64,000 bases of DNA, taken from positions 1 through 64,000 of the forward strand of contig SVBX01000002.1 in the NCBI GenBank assembly GCA_015058655.1. Reading direction: 5' to 3'. Positions 50,394 through 58,394 of this stretch are shown here, piece after piece. The translations under genes were made by a program, and so were the position numbers. Source of the DNA: Pseudoselenomonas ruminantium (GTDB lineage: Bacteria > Bacillota > Negativicutes > Selenomonadales > Selenomonadaceae). The notes below the pieces were generated by a model. That model searched no databases. It was not told where the DNA came from and saw only the letters and a list, made by a program, of their open reading frames with translations. How positions within the stretch are numbered: the first letter of the stretch is position 1; each line of letters begins with the position of its first letter.

Positions 50394-50579
50394 ATGGCAC
50401 AGGAGAATGTGACGAAGTTCATTGAGATGATAGATGCTGACGAGTCGTTGGTGAAGAAAGTAAATGAGCTATTGGCTGATGCTGCAAGTGAAGATGATAT
50501 TGCCAGCAAACTGGCGGCCTTCAGTACAGAGCTGGGCCTTCCTTTTACTGTAGAGGAGTACAAGAAGGAACATCAATGA
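50394..50579 (+). CDS. Nif11-like small protein
   Basis: This 61-residue acidic helical protein resembles the Nif11 domain (VTKFIEMIDADESLVKKVNE, then a loop and ELGLPFTVEEYKKEH). Nif11 domains occur as free proteins of unknown role and as leader parts of ribosomal peptide precursors. Here almost nothing follows the domain, so there is no evident core peptide, and no modification enzyme is near. AAGGAGG lies 8 nt before ATG 50394; the longer in-frame start at 50349 is not supported. It ends at its own terminator. Confidence 0.7.
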   Translation: MAQENVTKFIEMIDADESLVKKVNELLADAASEDDIASKLAAFSTELGLPFTVEEYKKEHQ

Positions 50580-50606
50580 CCCGGCTTCAGAGCAAGGGAA
50601 TTATGT

Positions 50607-50648
50607 GCCTGCCCGATGATCCGCAAGATTATCGGGCAGGCTTTTGTC
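50607..50648 (+). terminator. Terminator after the Nif11-like gene
   Basis: GCCTGCCCGAT (50607-50617) pairs perfectly with ATCGGGCAGGC (50631-50641) and is followed by TTTTGTCTT. Confidence 0.9.
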
Positions 50649-50816
50649 TTACTGGCAAGCACATTTTTTGTCTATTTGTGAAGGATTTTCGTGGATGGGG
50701 GAGAATACTTATCTCCATAGGGTGAAATCTCTTGGCGTGTAATTTGCACAATAGCGGGATTATGGTGTAAATTTTGCTCTTTGTATACATGATTCTTTTT
50801 TACAAGGACAAAGTAT

Positions 50817-50845
50817 TTGCAAAAGATGTAAAGGTGTTATATAAT
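50817..50845 (+). promoter_or_regulatory. Promoter of the livJ-livHMGF operon
   Basis: TTGCAA (50817-50822) and a perfect TATAAT (50840-50845) are 17 bp apart, 66 bp before livJ. The 50650-50816 stretch shows nothing else. Confidence 0.75.
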
Positions 50846-50911
50846 ATGAAACATCGTTACAGTTCCAAAGCTAAGAGACAGGAACTCAAGCATGCTATGG
50901 GAGGGATTTAT

Positions 50912-52087
50912 ATGTTTTTTTCAAAAAAGACAGCAAAGCTCATGTCAGTATTGGCAGGCACCATGCTCATGGGCGGCGTGCTCTCTGGTTGCGGCGGGGA
51001 TAGCGCCGCTAGCAGTGATGAGATCAAGATTGGCGCCAACTTCGAGATGACCGGCAATGTGGCCAATTACGGCCAGGCCACTCTGGATGGCCTGAACCTG
51101 GCCATTGATGAGATCAATGCGGCAGGTGGTGTCAATGGCAAGAAGCTGGTGGTGGTTTCTGCAGACAACAAGTCTGAGGCCGCTGAGGCAGTGAACGCTG
51201 CCACCAAGCTGATTTCCGATGACAAGGTGAAGGTGCTGGTAGGCCCGGCAGTCACCGCCAATGTCATTGCCGAGTCACAGGTGGCTACGGACAATAAGGT
51301 GCCGGTTATCGCCCCGGATGCTACCAGCCCGGATGTCACCGTGGAGAACGGCCAGGTGAAGCCCTTCATCTTCCGCAGCTGCTTCATCGACCCCCAGCAG
51401 GGTACGGTCATGGCCAAGTTTGCCACGGAGAACTTGAAGGCCAAGACTGCTGTCATCTATGTTGACAACAGCTCTGACTACTCCAAGAGCCTGGGCAAGG
51501 TCTTCAAGGAGGAATTCGAGAAGGCTGGCGGCAAGGTGCTGATGGAGGAGGCTTTCCTGGCCAAGGATCAGGATTTCAAGGCCACCCTTACCAGCGTCAA
51601 GACGGCTAATGCCGATGTGGTCTTCGTTCCCGCTTACTATGAGGAAGTGGGCAAGATCGTGAAGCAGGCTCGTGAGCTGGGCATCACTTCCCCGATCCTG
51701 GGCACTGACGGCTGGGATGATTCCAAGGTGGCAGATATCGCAGGCGTCGATGCGCTGAACAACACCTATTTCAGCACCCACTACTCCGATAAGGACGAGT
51801 CCGTGAAGGGCTTCCTGGAGGCTTTCGAGAAGAAGTACGGCCATGCTCCTAATGTGTTCGCGGCTCTTGGCTATGATGCAGGCAAGCTCCTGGCAGATGC
51901 CATCAAGCGCGCTGGCAGCGATGATTCCGAGAAGATTCGCCAGGCCATTGAGGAAACCAAGGATTTGCAGGTGGGCACGGGCATCATCACCATGGATCCC
52001 AAGACTCACAACCCCATCAAGCAGGCAGTTATCCTTCAGAACAAGGACGGCGGCCGTGTGATGGTGGCCAAGATCATGCCGGAGTAA
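50912..52087 (+). CDS. livJ: Branched-chain amino acid ABC transporter substrate-binding lipoprotein
   Basis: This 391-residue binding protein of the Peripla_BP_6 (Leu/Ile/Val) family has a lipoprotein signal ending LSGC near residue 23. The mature part starts IKIGANFEMTGNVANYGQ and has GGVNGKKLVVVSADNKSEA and AVIYVDNSSDYSKSLGKVF, as in LivJ/LivK. GGGAGG lies 7 nt before ATG 50912; upstream in-frame codons span the promoter. It is separated from livH by a repeat element and a terminator, so it can be made in excess of the permease. Confidence 0.92.
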   Translation: MFFSKKTAKLMSVLAGTMLMGGVLSGCGGDSAASSDEIKIGANFEMTGNVANYGQATLDGLNLAIDEINAAGGVNGKKLVVVSADNKSEAAEAVNAATKLISDDKVKVLVGPAVTANVIAESQVATDNKVPVIAPDATSPDVTVENGQVKPFIFRSCFIDPQQGTVMAKFATENLKAKTAVIYVDNSSDYSKSLGKVFKEEFEKAGGKVLMEEAFLAKDQDFKATLTSVKTANADVVFVPAYYEEVGKIVKQARELGITSPILGTDGWDDSKVADIAGVDALNNTYFSTHYSDKDESVKGFLEAFEKKYGHAPNVFAALGYDAGKLLADAIKRAGSDDSEKIRQAIEETKDLQVGTGIITMDPKTHNPIKQAVILQNKDGGRVMVAKIMPE

Positions 52088-52100
52088 GAGGCGTCTGATC

Positions 52101-52239
52101 TATAACGAGTACAAGATGTCCCCCACTTCCATAAGTGGGGGCGGCAAACTACTAACAGGCGGCGAGTTAATATCTCCCGCCTCGTTGAAAGGCCAAGAGG
52201 AAGTTTTGCCTACGGCAAAACTGGAACAATGGCCTTATA
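52101..52239 (+). repeat. Dispersed structured element, family 1 copy 4 (139 bp)
   Basis: This is a full-length copy between livJ and livH. The variable hairpin at 52202-52222 is AGTTTTGCC, loop TAC, GGCAAAACT. Compared with copy 3, two base pairs are changed on both sides (A-T to T-A and T-A to C-G), keeping the stem. Confidence 0.9.
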
Positions 52240-52276
52240 ACGAGGCCCGTGTCTGGGCCCTGACAGGAAAGGCAAT

Positions 52277-52303
52277 GGGGCCGCTGGTGGCGGCCCCTTT
52301 TGT
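52277..52303 (+). terminator. Intrinsic terminator between livJ and livH
   Basis: GGGGCCG (52277-52283) pairs with CGGCCCC (52291-52297) and is followed by TTTTGT. It would stop part of the transcripts after livJ, as is common in binding-protein operons. Confidence 0.75.
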
Positions 52304-52356
52304 ATTATTCGGCCCTATACCAAGGAGTGGGAAAGGCGCCGCATGGAGGTTTTATT

Positions 52357-53244
52357 ATGGAAATGGGGCAGCAAGTTCTGCAGCAGCTGGTGAACGGCAT
52401 TTCGCTGGGCAGCATCTATGCGCTGATTGCGCTGGGCTACACCATGATTTACGGCATCATCAAGCTCATCAATTTCGCCCACGGTGATATTTACATGGTG
52501 GGCGCTTATATCGGTTTCTTCGCTATTACCCAGGCAGGGCTGTCCATCGTGCCGGCTCTCCTGGTTTCCCTGGTGACCACGGCCCTCTTAGGCATGCTGG
52601 TGGAAAAATTGGCTTACAAGCCCCTCCGCCATGCGCCCCGCCTGTCTGTGCTCATCACGGCTATCGGCGTGTCCTTCTTTCTGGAATACGCCAGCATGTA
52701 CTTTGTCTCTCCCACTCCCCGCACTTTCCCTGCGGTGATGGACAGCGTGGCCATCAATGTGGGGGGGCTGGTGATAAACGGCCAGCAGATGCTGATTCTG
52801 GGCATCACCTTCGTGCTCATGGTGCTGCTCACCTATATCGTGAAATTCACCAACACGGGCAAGGCCATGCGGGCGGCTTCCTTTGATACGGAAACAGCTC
52901 AGCTCATGGGCATCAACTCTGACCGCATCATCTCCATCACCTTCGGCATCGGCTCTGCTCTGGCGGCGGTGGCCGGCGTGCTGGTGGGCATCTACTACAA
53001 TTCCATCGACCCCCTGATGGGCATCATGCCAGGCTTGAAAGCCTTCGTAGCGGCAGTCCTTGGGGGCATCGGCATCCTGCCAGGAGCAGTGGTGGGCGGC
53101 ATCATTCTCGGCGTGGTGGAGGCCTTCGTGTCAGGCTTTATTTCCTCCACTTTCCGCGATGCGGCGGCCTTTGCCATTCTGATCATCGTGCTGCTGGTGC
53201 GGCCCACGGGCATTTTTGGCAAGAATACCAAGGAAAAGGTCTGA
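52357..53244 (+). CDS. livH: Branched-chain amino acid ABC transporter permease
   Basis: This 295-residue inner-membrane permease has LivH features: LVNGISLGSIYALIALGYTM at the start, GIIKLINFAHGDIYMVGAY, and a late AVLGGIGILPGAVVGG loop that contacts the ATPases. GGAGG lies 7 nt before ATG 52357. It is first of the livHMGF block. Confidence 0.93.
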   Translation: MEMGQQVLQQLVNGISLGSIYALIALGYTMIYGIIKLINFAHGDIYMVGAYIGFFAITQAGLSIVPALLVSLVTTALLGMLVEKLAYKPLRHAPRLSVLITAIGVSFFLEYASMYFVSPTPRTFPAVMDSVAINVGGLVINGQQMLILGITFVLMVLLTYIVKFTNTGKAMRAASFDTETAQLMGINSDRIISITFGIGSALAAVAGVLVGIYYNSIDPLMGIMPGLKAFVAAVLGGIGILPGAVVGGIILGVVEAFVSGFISSTFRDAAAFAILIIVLLVRPTGIFGKNTKEKV

Positions 53245-53256
53245 GGAGGTGGCAGC

Positions 53257-54246
53257 ATGGATAAGTTTAGCGGTATGAAATATTTAAGGAAGAATGATGC
53301 TGTCCTCCTGGGCTTTGCCATTGTGCTCTTTGCCCTGCTGCAGGGGCTGATTTCTGGCAAAGTCCTGAGCTCCTTCTGGCAGCTCAATGTGCTGATCATC
53401 GGCATCAATATCATCATGGCGGTGAGCCTGAACCTCATCAATGGCTACACGGGTCAGTTCTCTCTGGGCCATGCGGGCTTCATGGCGGTGGGGGCTTATG
53501 TGGGAGTGGTGCTCACCACTAATTTCCACGCACCCTTCGTGGTGGCTCTCCTGGCCGGGGGGCTGTCGGCAGCTTTCCTGGGGTTCCTCATCGGCATACC
53601 TACACTCAGGCTCAACGGTGACTATCTGGCCATTGCTACTCTGGGGCTGGGAGAAATCATTCGCATTGTCATCATGAATATCGAGTATGTGGGTGGCGCT
53701 GCAGGTTTCAAGGGCATTCCCCATCACACCAATTTCGCCTGGGTCTTCTGGCTCACGGTGATTGCCCTGTTCTTCATCAAGAACTTCGTGAACTCCACCC
53801 ATGGACGGGCCTGCCTGGCTATTCGCGAGAATGAGATTGCGGCAGAGTCCATGGGCATCAACACCACCAAGTACAAGGTGCTGGCCTTCTCCATCGGGGC
53901 AGGCTTCGCAGGCATTGCCGGAGGGCTTTTTGCCCACTGCTTCTACCTCATCAGCCCCAACTCCTTCACCTTCATGGCTTCTTTCAACTACCTGATCATG
54001 GTGGTCATGGGAGGCATGGGCTCCATTACGGGCAGCATTGCCGGGGCCTTTGTGGTGACCTTCCTGTCAGCGGCCCTGGCCAGTTGGCCGGAGTTCCGCA
54101 TGATTATCTACGCGCTGGCTTTGATTTTCCTCATGTTCTATCGTCCCCAGGGACTGTTTGGCTACATGGAAATCACCAGCATGAAGCCGCTGAACAGGAT
54201 TTTCAGGCGGCCTGAGAAAAAGGAAGGAGGCAGGACAGATGGCTGA
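53257..54246 (+). CDS. livM: Branched-chain amino acid ABC transporter permease
   Basis: This 329-residue second permease has NLINGYTGQFSLGHAGFMAV near residue 55, IPTLRLNGDYLAIATLG and a late VMGGMGSITGSIAGAFV loop, all LivM features. AGGAGG lies before ATG 53257. Its stop overlaps livG by 8 nt. Confidence 0.93.
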   Translation: MDKFSGMKYLRKNDAVLLGFAIVLFALLQGLISGKVLSSFWQLNVLIIGINIIMAVSLNLINGYTGQFSLGHAGFMAVGAYVGVVLTTNFHAPFVVALLAGGLSAAFLGFLIGIPTLRLNGDYLAIATLGLGEIIRIVIMNIEYVGGAAGFKGIPHHTNFAWVFWLTVIALFFIKNFVNSTHGRACLAIRENEIAAESMGINTTKYKVLAFSIGAGFAGIAGGLFAHCFYLISPNSFTFMASFNYLIMVVMGGMGSITGSIAGAFVVTFLSAALASWPEFRMIIYALALIFLMFYRPQGLFGYMEITSMKPLNRIFRRPEKKEGGRTDG

Positions 54247-55027
54247 GGAAATGAAGCATAGCAATGTCCTGCTGGAGGCCACGGATGTGTCCGAGGTTTT
54301 TGGCGGCCTCAAGGCGGTTTCGGATTTTAATTTCCATATAAATAAAGGGGAGCTGGTGGGGCTTATCGGGCCTAATGGCGCGGGCAAGACCACGGCCTTC
54401 AACCTCTTTACGGGAGTGTACCAGCCTACCACGGGAGACATTACCTTTGGGGGCAAGAGCATCGTGGGCCTCAAGCCCTATCAGATCACCCAGCGGGGCA
54501 TAGCCCGCACTTTCCAGAATATCCGCCTGTTCTCGGAACTTTCTGTGCTGGACAATGTGAAGATTGCCTTCCATGACCATGTGAAATACGGCGTGGTGGA
54601 GGCGGTGCTGCGCATGGGGCGGTACTATAAGGAAGAAGACCGCATTGAGGCAGAAGCGCTGAAGCTCCTGGATATCTTCCACTTGAAGGACAAGGCCGGG
54701 GAACTGGCCAAGAATCTGCCCTACGGCGCCCAGAGGCGGCTGGAGATTGCCCGCGCTCTGGCGGCAGGGCCGAAGCTCTTGCTGCTGGACGAGCCTGCGG
54801 CAGGCATGAATCCCCAGGAAACTCAGGAACTCATGGAGATGATTCGCTGGATACGGAAGAAATTCGGCCTGACGGTGCTCCTCATCGAGCATGACATGAA
54901 TCTGGTCATGGGCATCTGCGAGCGCATCTATGTGCTGGAGTACGGCATGGTCATTGCCAGCGGTACGCCGGAGGAAGTACAGAAGAACCCGGAGGTCATT
55001 AGAGCATACTTAGGGGGAGAGAGCTGA
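54239..55027 (+). CDS. livG: Branched-chain amino acid ABC transporter ATP-binding protein
   Basis: This 262-residue ATPase has Walker A GPNGAGKTT near residue 45, the LivG-type insertion region (KIAFHDHVKYGVVEAVLR), Walker B LLLLDEPAAGMNP and switch His LIEHDMNLVM. The signature is the variant YGAQRRLEIARAL with Ala in place of Gly, as often seen in LivG. It is coupled to livM by overlap and followed by livF 2 bp later. Confidence 0.93.
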   Translation: MAEEMKHSNVLLEATDVSEVFGGLKAVSDFNFHINKGELVGLIGPNGAGKTTAFNLFTGVYQPTTGDITFGGKSIVGLKPYQITQRGIARTFQNIRLFSELSVLDNVKIAFHDHVKYGVVEAVLRMGRYYKEEDRIEAEALKLLDIFHLKDKAGELAKNLPYGAQRRLEIARALAAGPKLLLLDEPAAGMNPQETQELMEMIRWIRKKFGLTVLLIEHDMNLVMGICERIYVLEYGMVIASGTPEEVQKNPEVIRAYLGGES

Positions 55028-55029
55028 AG

Positions 55030-55782
55030 ATGAGCGAGAACAAAGAAAAGAATGCACAGATTCAGGGCAAGGCTCCCATGCTGAAGATTGACAACCTCCA
55101 CGTGTACTATGGGGCCATTCACGCCATCAAGGGCATCAGCCTGGAGGTAAACCAGGGGGAAATAGTGACCCTGATCGGGGCCAACGGAGCGGGAAAATCC
55201 ACCACCCTCCGCACCATTTCAGGATTGCTGAAGCCCAAGGAAGGCACCATTGCCTTTGAGGGAAATTCCATCGGCGGTGTTCCCGCCCATGAAATCGTGA
55301 AGATGGGCATTTCCCAGGTGCCGGAGGGACGCCGCATCTTTGCGGATATGACGGTGATGGAAAACCTTGACCTGGGGGCTTTCACCCGCAGCGACAAGGA
55401 CGGCATCAAGGACGACCTCAAGAGGGTATTTGAGCGTTTCCCCCGCCTGGAGGAGCGCAAGGAGCAGCAGGCAGGCACGCTCTCAGGCGGCGAGCAGCAG
55501 ATGCTGGCTATGGGCAGGGCGCTGATGAGCAGGCCCAGGCTCCTGTTGCTGGACGAGCCTTCCATGGGTCTGGCGCCGCTGCTTATCAAGGAGATTTTCT
55601 CCATCATCGTGGATATCAACAAGGCGGGAACCACGGTGCTGTTGGTGGAGCAGAATGCGAATATGGCGCTTTCCATCGCGCACAGGGCCTATGTGCTGGA
55701 GACCGGGAGGATTACCCTCTCCGGGGAGGCTGAGAAATTGGCGGCCAGCGAGGAAGTCAGGAAGGCATATCTTGGGGGATGA
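55030..55782 (+). CDS. livF: Branched-chain amino acid ABC transporter ATP-binding protein
   Basis: This 250-residue second ATPase has Walker A GANGAGKSTT, the LivF-type MGISQVPEGRRIFADMTV, signature LSGGEQQMLAMGRA, and Walker B LLLLDEPSMGLAP. About 18 residues at the N-terminus are extra compared with the usual start, but ATG 55030 follows the livG stop closely. It is last gene of the operon; a structured repeat follows at once. Confidence 0.93.
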   Translation: MSENKEKNAQIQGKAPMLKIDNLHVYYGAIHAIKGISLEVNQGEIVTLIGANGAGKSTTLRTISGLLKPKEGTIAFEGNSIGGVPAHEIVKMGISQVPEGRRIFADMTVMENLDLGAFTRSDKDGIKDDLKRVFERFPRLEERKEQQAGTLSGGEQQMLAMGRALMSRPRLLLLDEPSMGLAPLLIKEIFSIIVDINKAGTTVLLVEQNANMALSIAHRAYVLETGRITLSGEAEKLAASEEVRKAYLGG

Positions 55783-55790
55783 CGGCTGTG

Positions 55791-55909
55791 TTACTTTCTT
55801 TGGCGCAAAGAAAGTAACCAAAGAAACAGCGGCCACGGTTTGATCCTCAAACCGAAAGTCCGCGTTTGGCGGTCATCCATGACCGCCGGGCCGTAGCTTT
55901 GAGTTCGTT
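55791..55909 (+). repeat. Dispersed structured element, family 2 copy 2
   Basis: It starts with a perfect 12-bp hairpin (TTACTTTCTTTG gcg CAAAGAAAGTAA). Two hairpins follow, CGGTTTGA/TCAAACCG (55836-55854) and GGCGGTCAT/ATGACCGCC (55868-55887), the latter keeping the ATCCAT tip seen at 32338-32343. It lies 8 bp after livF and may serve as its 3' end. Confidence 0.75.
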
Positions 55910-55986
55910 ATAAAATGTATACTTGAAAGACAAAAAAGGATTTTGTCCACATATGGCGAATAAGAGCCATGAGGGGGTTGATAGTG

Positions 55987-56631
55987 ATGTTCGTGTCCAA
56001 GAGGATGACGCAGAATCCGGTGACCATCGCGCCGGATGATTCCATAGGGGCAGCTATAAGCGCCATGCGCAAGGGAAAGTTCCGCCGCCTGCCGGTGGTG
56101 GAGGAGGGACGGCTGGTGAGCTTCATCACCGACCGCGATCTGATGCGGGTGGCGCCCAGTCCTGCTACTACCCTGTCCAAATACGAGGAACTGTCTTTGC
56201 TGGACAAACTGAAAGTCAAGGATATCATGTCCAACAAGGTGATTTCCATTTCCGATGAGGCTACCATAGAGGAAGCGGCCCTCCTCATGGAGCAAAACCG
56301 CATCGGCGCCCTGCCGGTGATTTCCAGCGTAGGGGCCGTGGTTGGTGTCATTACGGAAACGGATATTTTCAAGGCCTTCATTGATGTCATGGGACTGGCC
56401 GGCGGCAAGACCCGCCTCACCATCGAAGTGGTGGACAAGGTAGGCGTGGTATTCGATCTGGCCAGCATCTTCAAGGAAGCAGGACTTTCCATAGACAGCC
56501 TGGTGACCTGCAAGCAGCCTGACGGGAAATATGAGATTGTCATTCGCGGCAATATTCCCGACACAGAGGACATTAAGTCTAAAATAGAGGCACAGGGTTA
56601 CAAGGTCATTCACTCTGCCAGGATTGGCTGA
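55987..56631 (+). CDS. AcuB-like protein with CBS pair and ACT domain
   Basis: This 214-residue protein has two CBS domains (MTQNPVTIAPDDSIGAAIS and IMSNKVISISDEATIEEAA, with GVITETDIF at the end of the second). A C-terminal ACT-like domain follows (about residues 145-214, starting RLTIEVVDKVGVVFDLAS). Length and order are those of Bacillus AcuB, linked to acetoin use, but CBS pairs generally sense adenine nucleotides and the role here is unknown. ATG 55987 has GGGGG upstream; ATG 55969 is the longer option. It is a single gene with a terminator. Confidence 0.82.
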   Translation: MFVSKRMTQNPVTIAPDDSIGAAISAMRKGKFRRLPVVEEGRLVSFITDRDLMRVAPSPATTLSKYEELSLLDKLKVKDIMSNKVISISDEATIEEAALLMEQNRIGALPVISSVGAVVGVITETDIFKAFIDVMGLAGGKTRLTIEVVDKVGVVFDLASIFKEAGLSIDSLVTCKQPDGKYEIVIRGNIPDTEDIKSKIEAQGYKVIHSARIG

Positions 56632-56674
56632 CATTTCATAGAAGCATATAGGGGCACAAGTTGTTGAGAGTTTA

Positions 56675-56724
56675 GGTCGCTGAATTGGTTTGCATTGGTG
56701 TGGGCAGTTCAGCGGCCTTTTTGG
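56675..56724 (+). terminator. Intrinsic terminator
   Basis: GGTCGCTGAA (56675-56684) pairs with TTCAGCGGCC (one G-U pair, 56708-56717) and is followed by TTTTTGG. It follows the AcuB-like gene. Confidence 0.75.
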
Positions 56725-56793
56725 ATAAAGCTTCCCTTGTGCAGGAGCATTGGTCGTGTATACAATATTACATTTCTAATTGCCTGGATAGTC

Positions 56794-56822
56794 TTGAACA
56801 TGTATAGTAGCTATGATATACT
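56794..56822 (+). promoter_or_regulatory. Promoter of the TAXI-TRAP operon
   Basis: TTGAAC (56794-56799) and TATACT (56817-56822) are 17 bp apart, 60 bp before the TAXI gene start. Confidence 0.65.
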
Positions 56823-56881
56823 GTTATACATGTTAAGGATAAGGATAAATGTTGAGTATGGAACATAAGGAGGTTATCAAG

Positions 56882-57850
56882 ATGAAGTTCGCAGGGTTGA
56901 AGAAGATGATGGCTGCAGGACTGGTAGCGGTAATGGCTGCAGTGGCCTTCACGGGCTGCGGCGGCGATGATAAAGCTGCCCAGAAGCAGTTCCTGAACAT
57001 CGGCACCGGCGGCACCGCAGGTACCTACTACCCCTTGGGGGGAGCCATGGCTGAGATTCTCAACAAGGCCATTCCGGGCATGAACGCCAGCGCCCAGAGC
57101 ACTGGTGCCAGCGTGGCTAATATCAATATGCTGAAAGATGGTTCTGTGGATTTGGCTATCGTTCAGAATGATATTACCTACTATGCCGTCAATGGCACGG
57201 AGATGTTCAAGGACAAGAAGGTGGAAGGCCTGCAGGGCATTGCCATCCTTTATCCTGAGACCTGCCAGGCTGTGACCCTCGAATCCAGCGGCATCAAGGA
57301 TCTGTCTCAGATCAAGGGCAAGAGAGTAGCTGTGGGCGCAGCAGGCTCCGGTGTGGAGGCTAATGCCCGCCAGATTATGGAAGCATATGGCATCAGCTAT
57401 GATGACATCCAGGTGCAGTACCTTTCCTTCAGCGAAGCTGCCAGCGCTCTGAAGGATGGCAACATCGATGTAGCTTTCCTTACGGCAGGTTATCCCACCG
57501 CAGCTGTGCAGGACATTTCTTCCCAGAACAAGGTTCGTCTCCTGCCGGTGGCTGCTGACAAGGCTGATGCCCTGATTGCCAAGTATCCCTTCTACACCAA
57601 GACTGTTATTCCTGCAGGTACTTATGCAGGCTTTGATGAGGATGTGCCTGCAGTTTCCGTCATGGCTATGTTGGTGGCCAACGAGAAGATTACTGAGCAG
57701 CTGGGCTATGATGTTGCCAAGAGCCTCTTCACCAACCTTGACCGCCTCCAGGCAGCTCATGCCGTAGGCAAGCAGATTGCCAAGGACAAGGCCATGAGCG
57801 GCATGCCCCTCAAGATGAATGCCGGTGCTGAGAAGTTCTTCAAGGAATGA
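56882..57850 (+). CDS. TAXI-family TRAP transporter substrate-binding lipoprotein
   Basis: This 322-residue binding protein has a lipoprotein signal with FTGCGG near residue 23. The mature start FLNIGTGGTAGTYYPLGGAM is the mark of TAXI proteins, followed by GSVDLAIVQNDITYYA and GKRVAVGAAGSGVEANARQI. It feeds the fused TRAP permease encoded two genes later. The ligand is unknown; glutamate, 2-oxoglutarate and similar acids are known for the family. AAGGAGG lies 8 nt before ATG 56882. Confidence 0.92.
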   Translation: MKFAGLKKMMAAGLVAVMAAVAFTGCGGDDKAAQKQFLNIGTGGTAGTYYPLGGAMAEILNKAIPGMNASAQSTGASVANINMLKDGSVDLAIVQNDITYYAVNGTEMFKDKKVEGLQGIAILYPETCQAVTLESSGIKDLSQIKGKRVAVGAAGSGVEANARQIMEAYGISYDDIQVQYLSFSEAASALKDGNIDVAFLTAGYPTAAVQDISSQNKVRLLPVAADKADALIAKYPFYTKTVIPAGTYAGFDEDVPAVSVMAMLVANEKITEQLGYDVAKSLFTNLDRLQAAHAVGKQIAKDKAMSGMPLKMNAGAEKFFKE

Positions 57851-57863
57851 TGAGTGACAGTCA

Positions 57864-58394
57864 GTGCTGAATAATTTAATCGGTCAAAAGCTGCGACTCT
57901 GGCCGTGCCTGACCCTGGGGCTATCAATCATAGCCCTCATTCAGGTGCTCCTGACGCCGTGCCTGACGCTGTCGGCGGAGGGACGGCGTCTTGCTATGTT
58001 TGAGGCGGGGCGGGATTTGCAGCTTACCATAGATTTTATCCATTCTGTGCAGAAGACTCCGGTGGAGGAAATATTGCGGGTTTCCGCTGATGGAAGAGAA
58101 CTTGAGCTGACGGAAACCCGCTATCATTCATTCGGGGTGGGGTTGCCTTTCCTGGAATCTGAGGGGGATTTCAGGCAGGAGGGCAACGATTTCGTCATTA
58201 CAGGGCTGGACAGGCATTTCCCATCTCTGGCACTGCGCACGGGGGTGGGTACAGAGCTGACGGTGACATTGAGAAGGGGCAGCTTTGAGAAGGTTCTTGA
58301 GCTATATCGGGCTTATGAGTCGGGAACGCTGATAGAAGTGAAGTTATTGCCATTATACGAAATTTTAGCCATGGGAGCATTGCCTTCCCCTTGA
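57864..58394 (+). CDS. DUF1850 family protein of TRAP operons
   Basis: This 176-residue protein has one N-terminal hydrophobic helix (about residues 12-32), then a beta-rich part with LTIDFIHSVQKTPVEEILRV and ETRYHSFGVGLPF, the conserved DUF1850 motifs. The family is found between TAXI and fused TRAP permease genes, as here, and is thought to be an accessory part. The start is GTG 57864 with only a weak ribosome site. The last residues (ALPSP) and stop come from the repeat at 58382. Confidence 0.75.
   Translation: MLNNLIGQKLRLWPCLTLGLSIIALIQVLLTPCLTLSAEGRRLAMFEAGRDLQLTIDFIHSVQKTPVEEILRVSADGRELELTETRYHSFGVGLPFLESEGDFRQEGNDFVITGLDRHFPSLALRTGVGTELTVTLRRGSFEKVLELYRAYESGTLIEVKLLPLYEILAMGALPSP

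Noticed and set aside
50287-50412. 41-codon frame with a Cys-Cys pair overlapping the start of the Nif11-like gene
   Set aside because: GGGAGG lies 12 nt upstream, so translation is possible, but the peptide resembles nothing I know and overlaps a better gene. Too weak to list.
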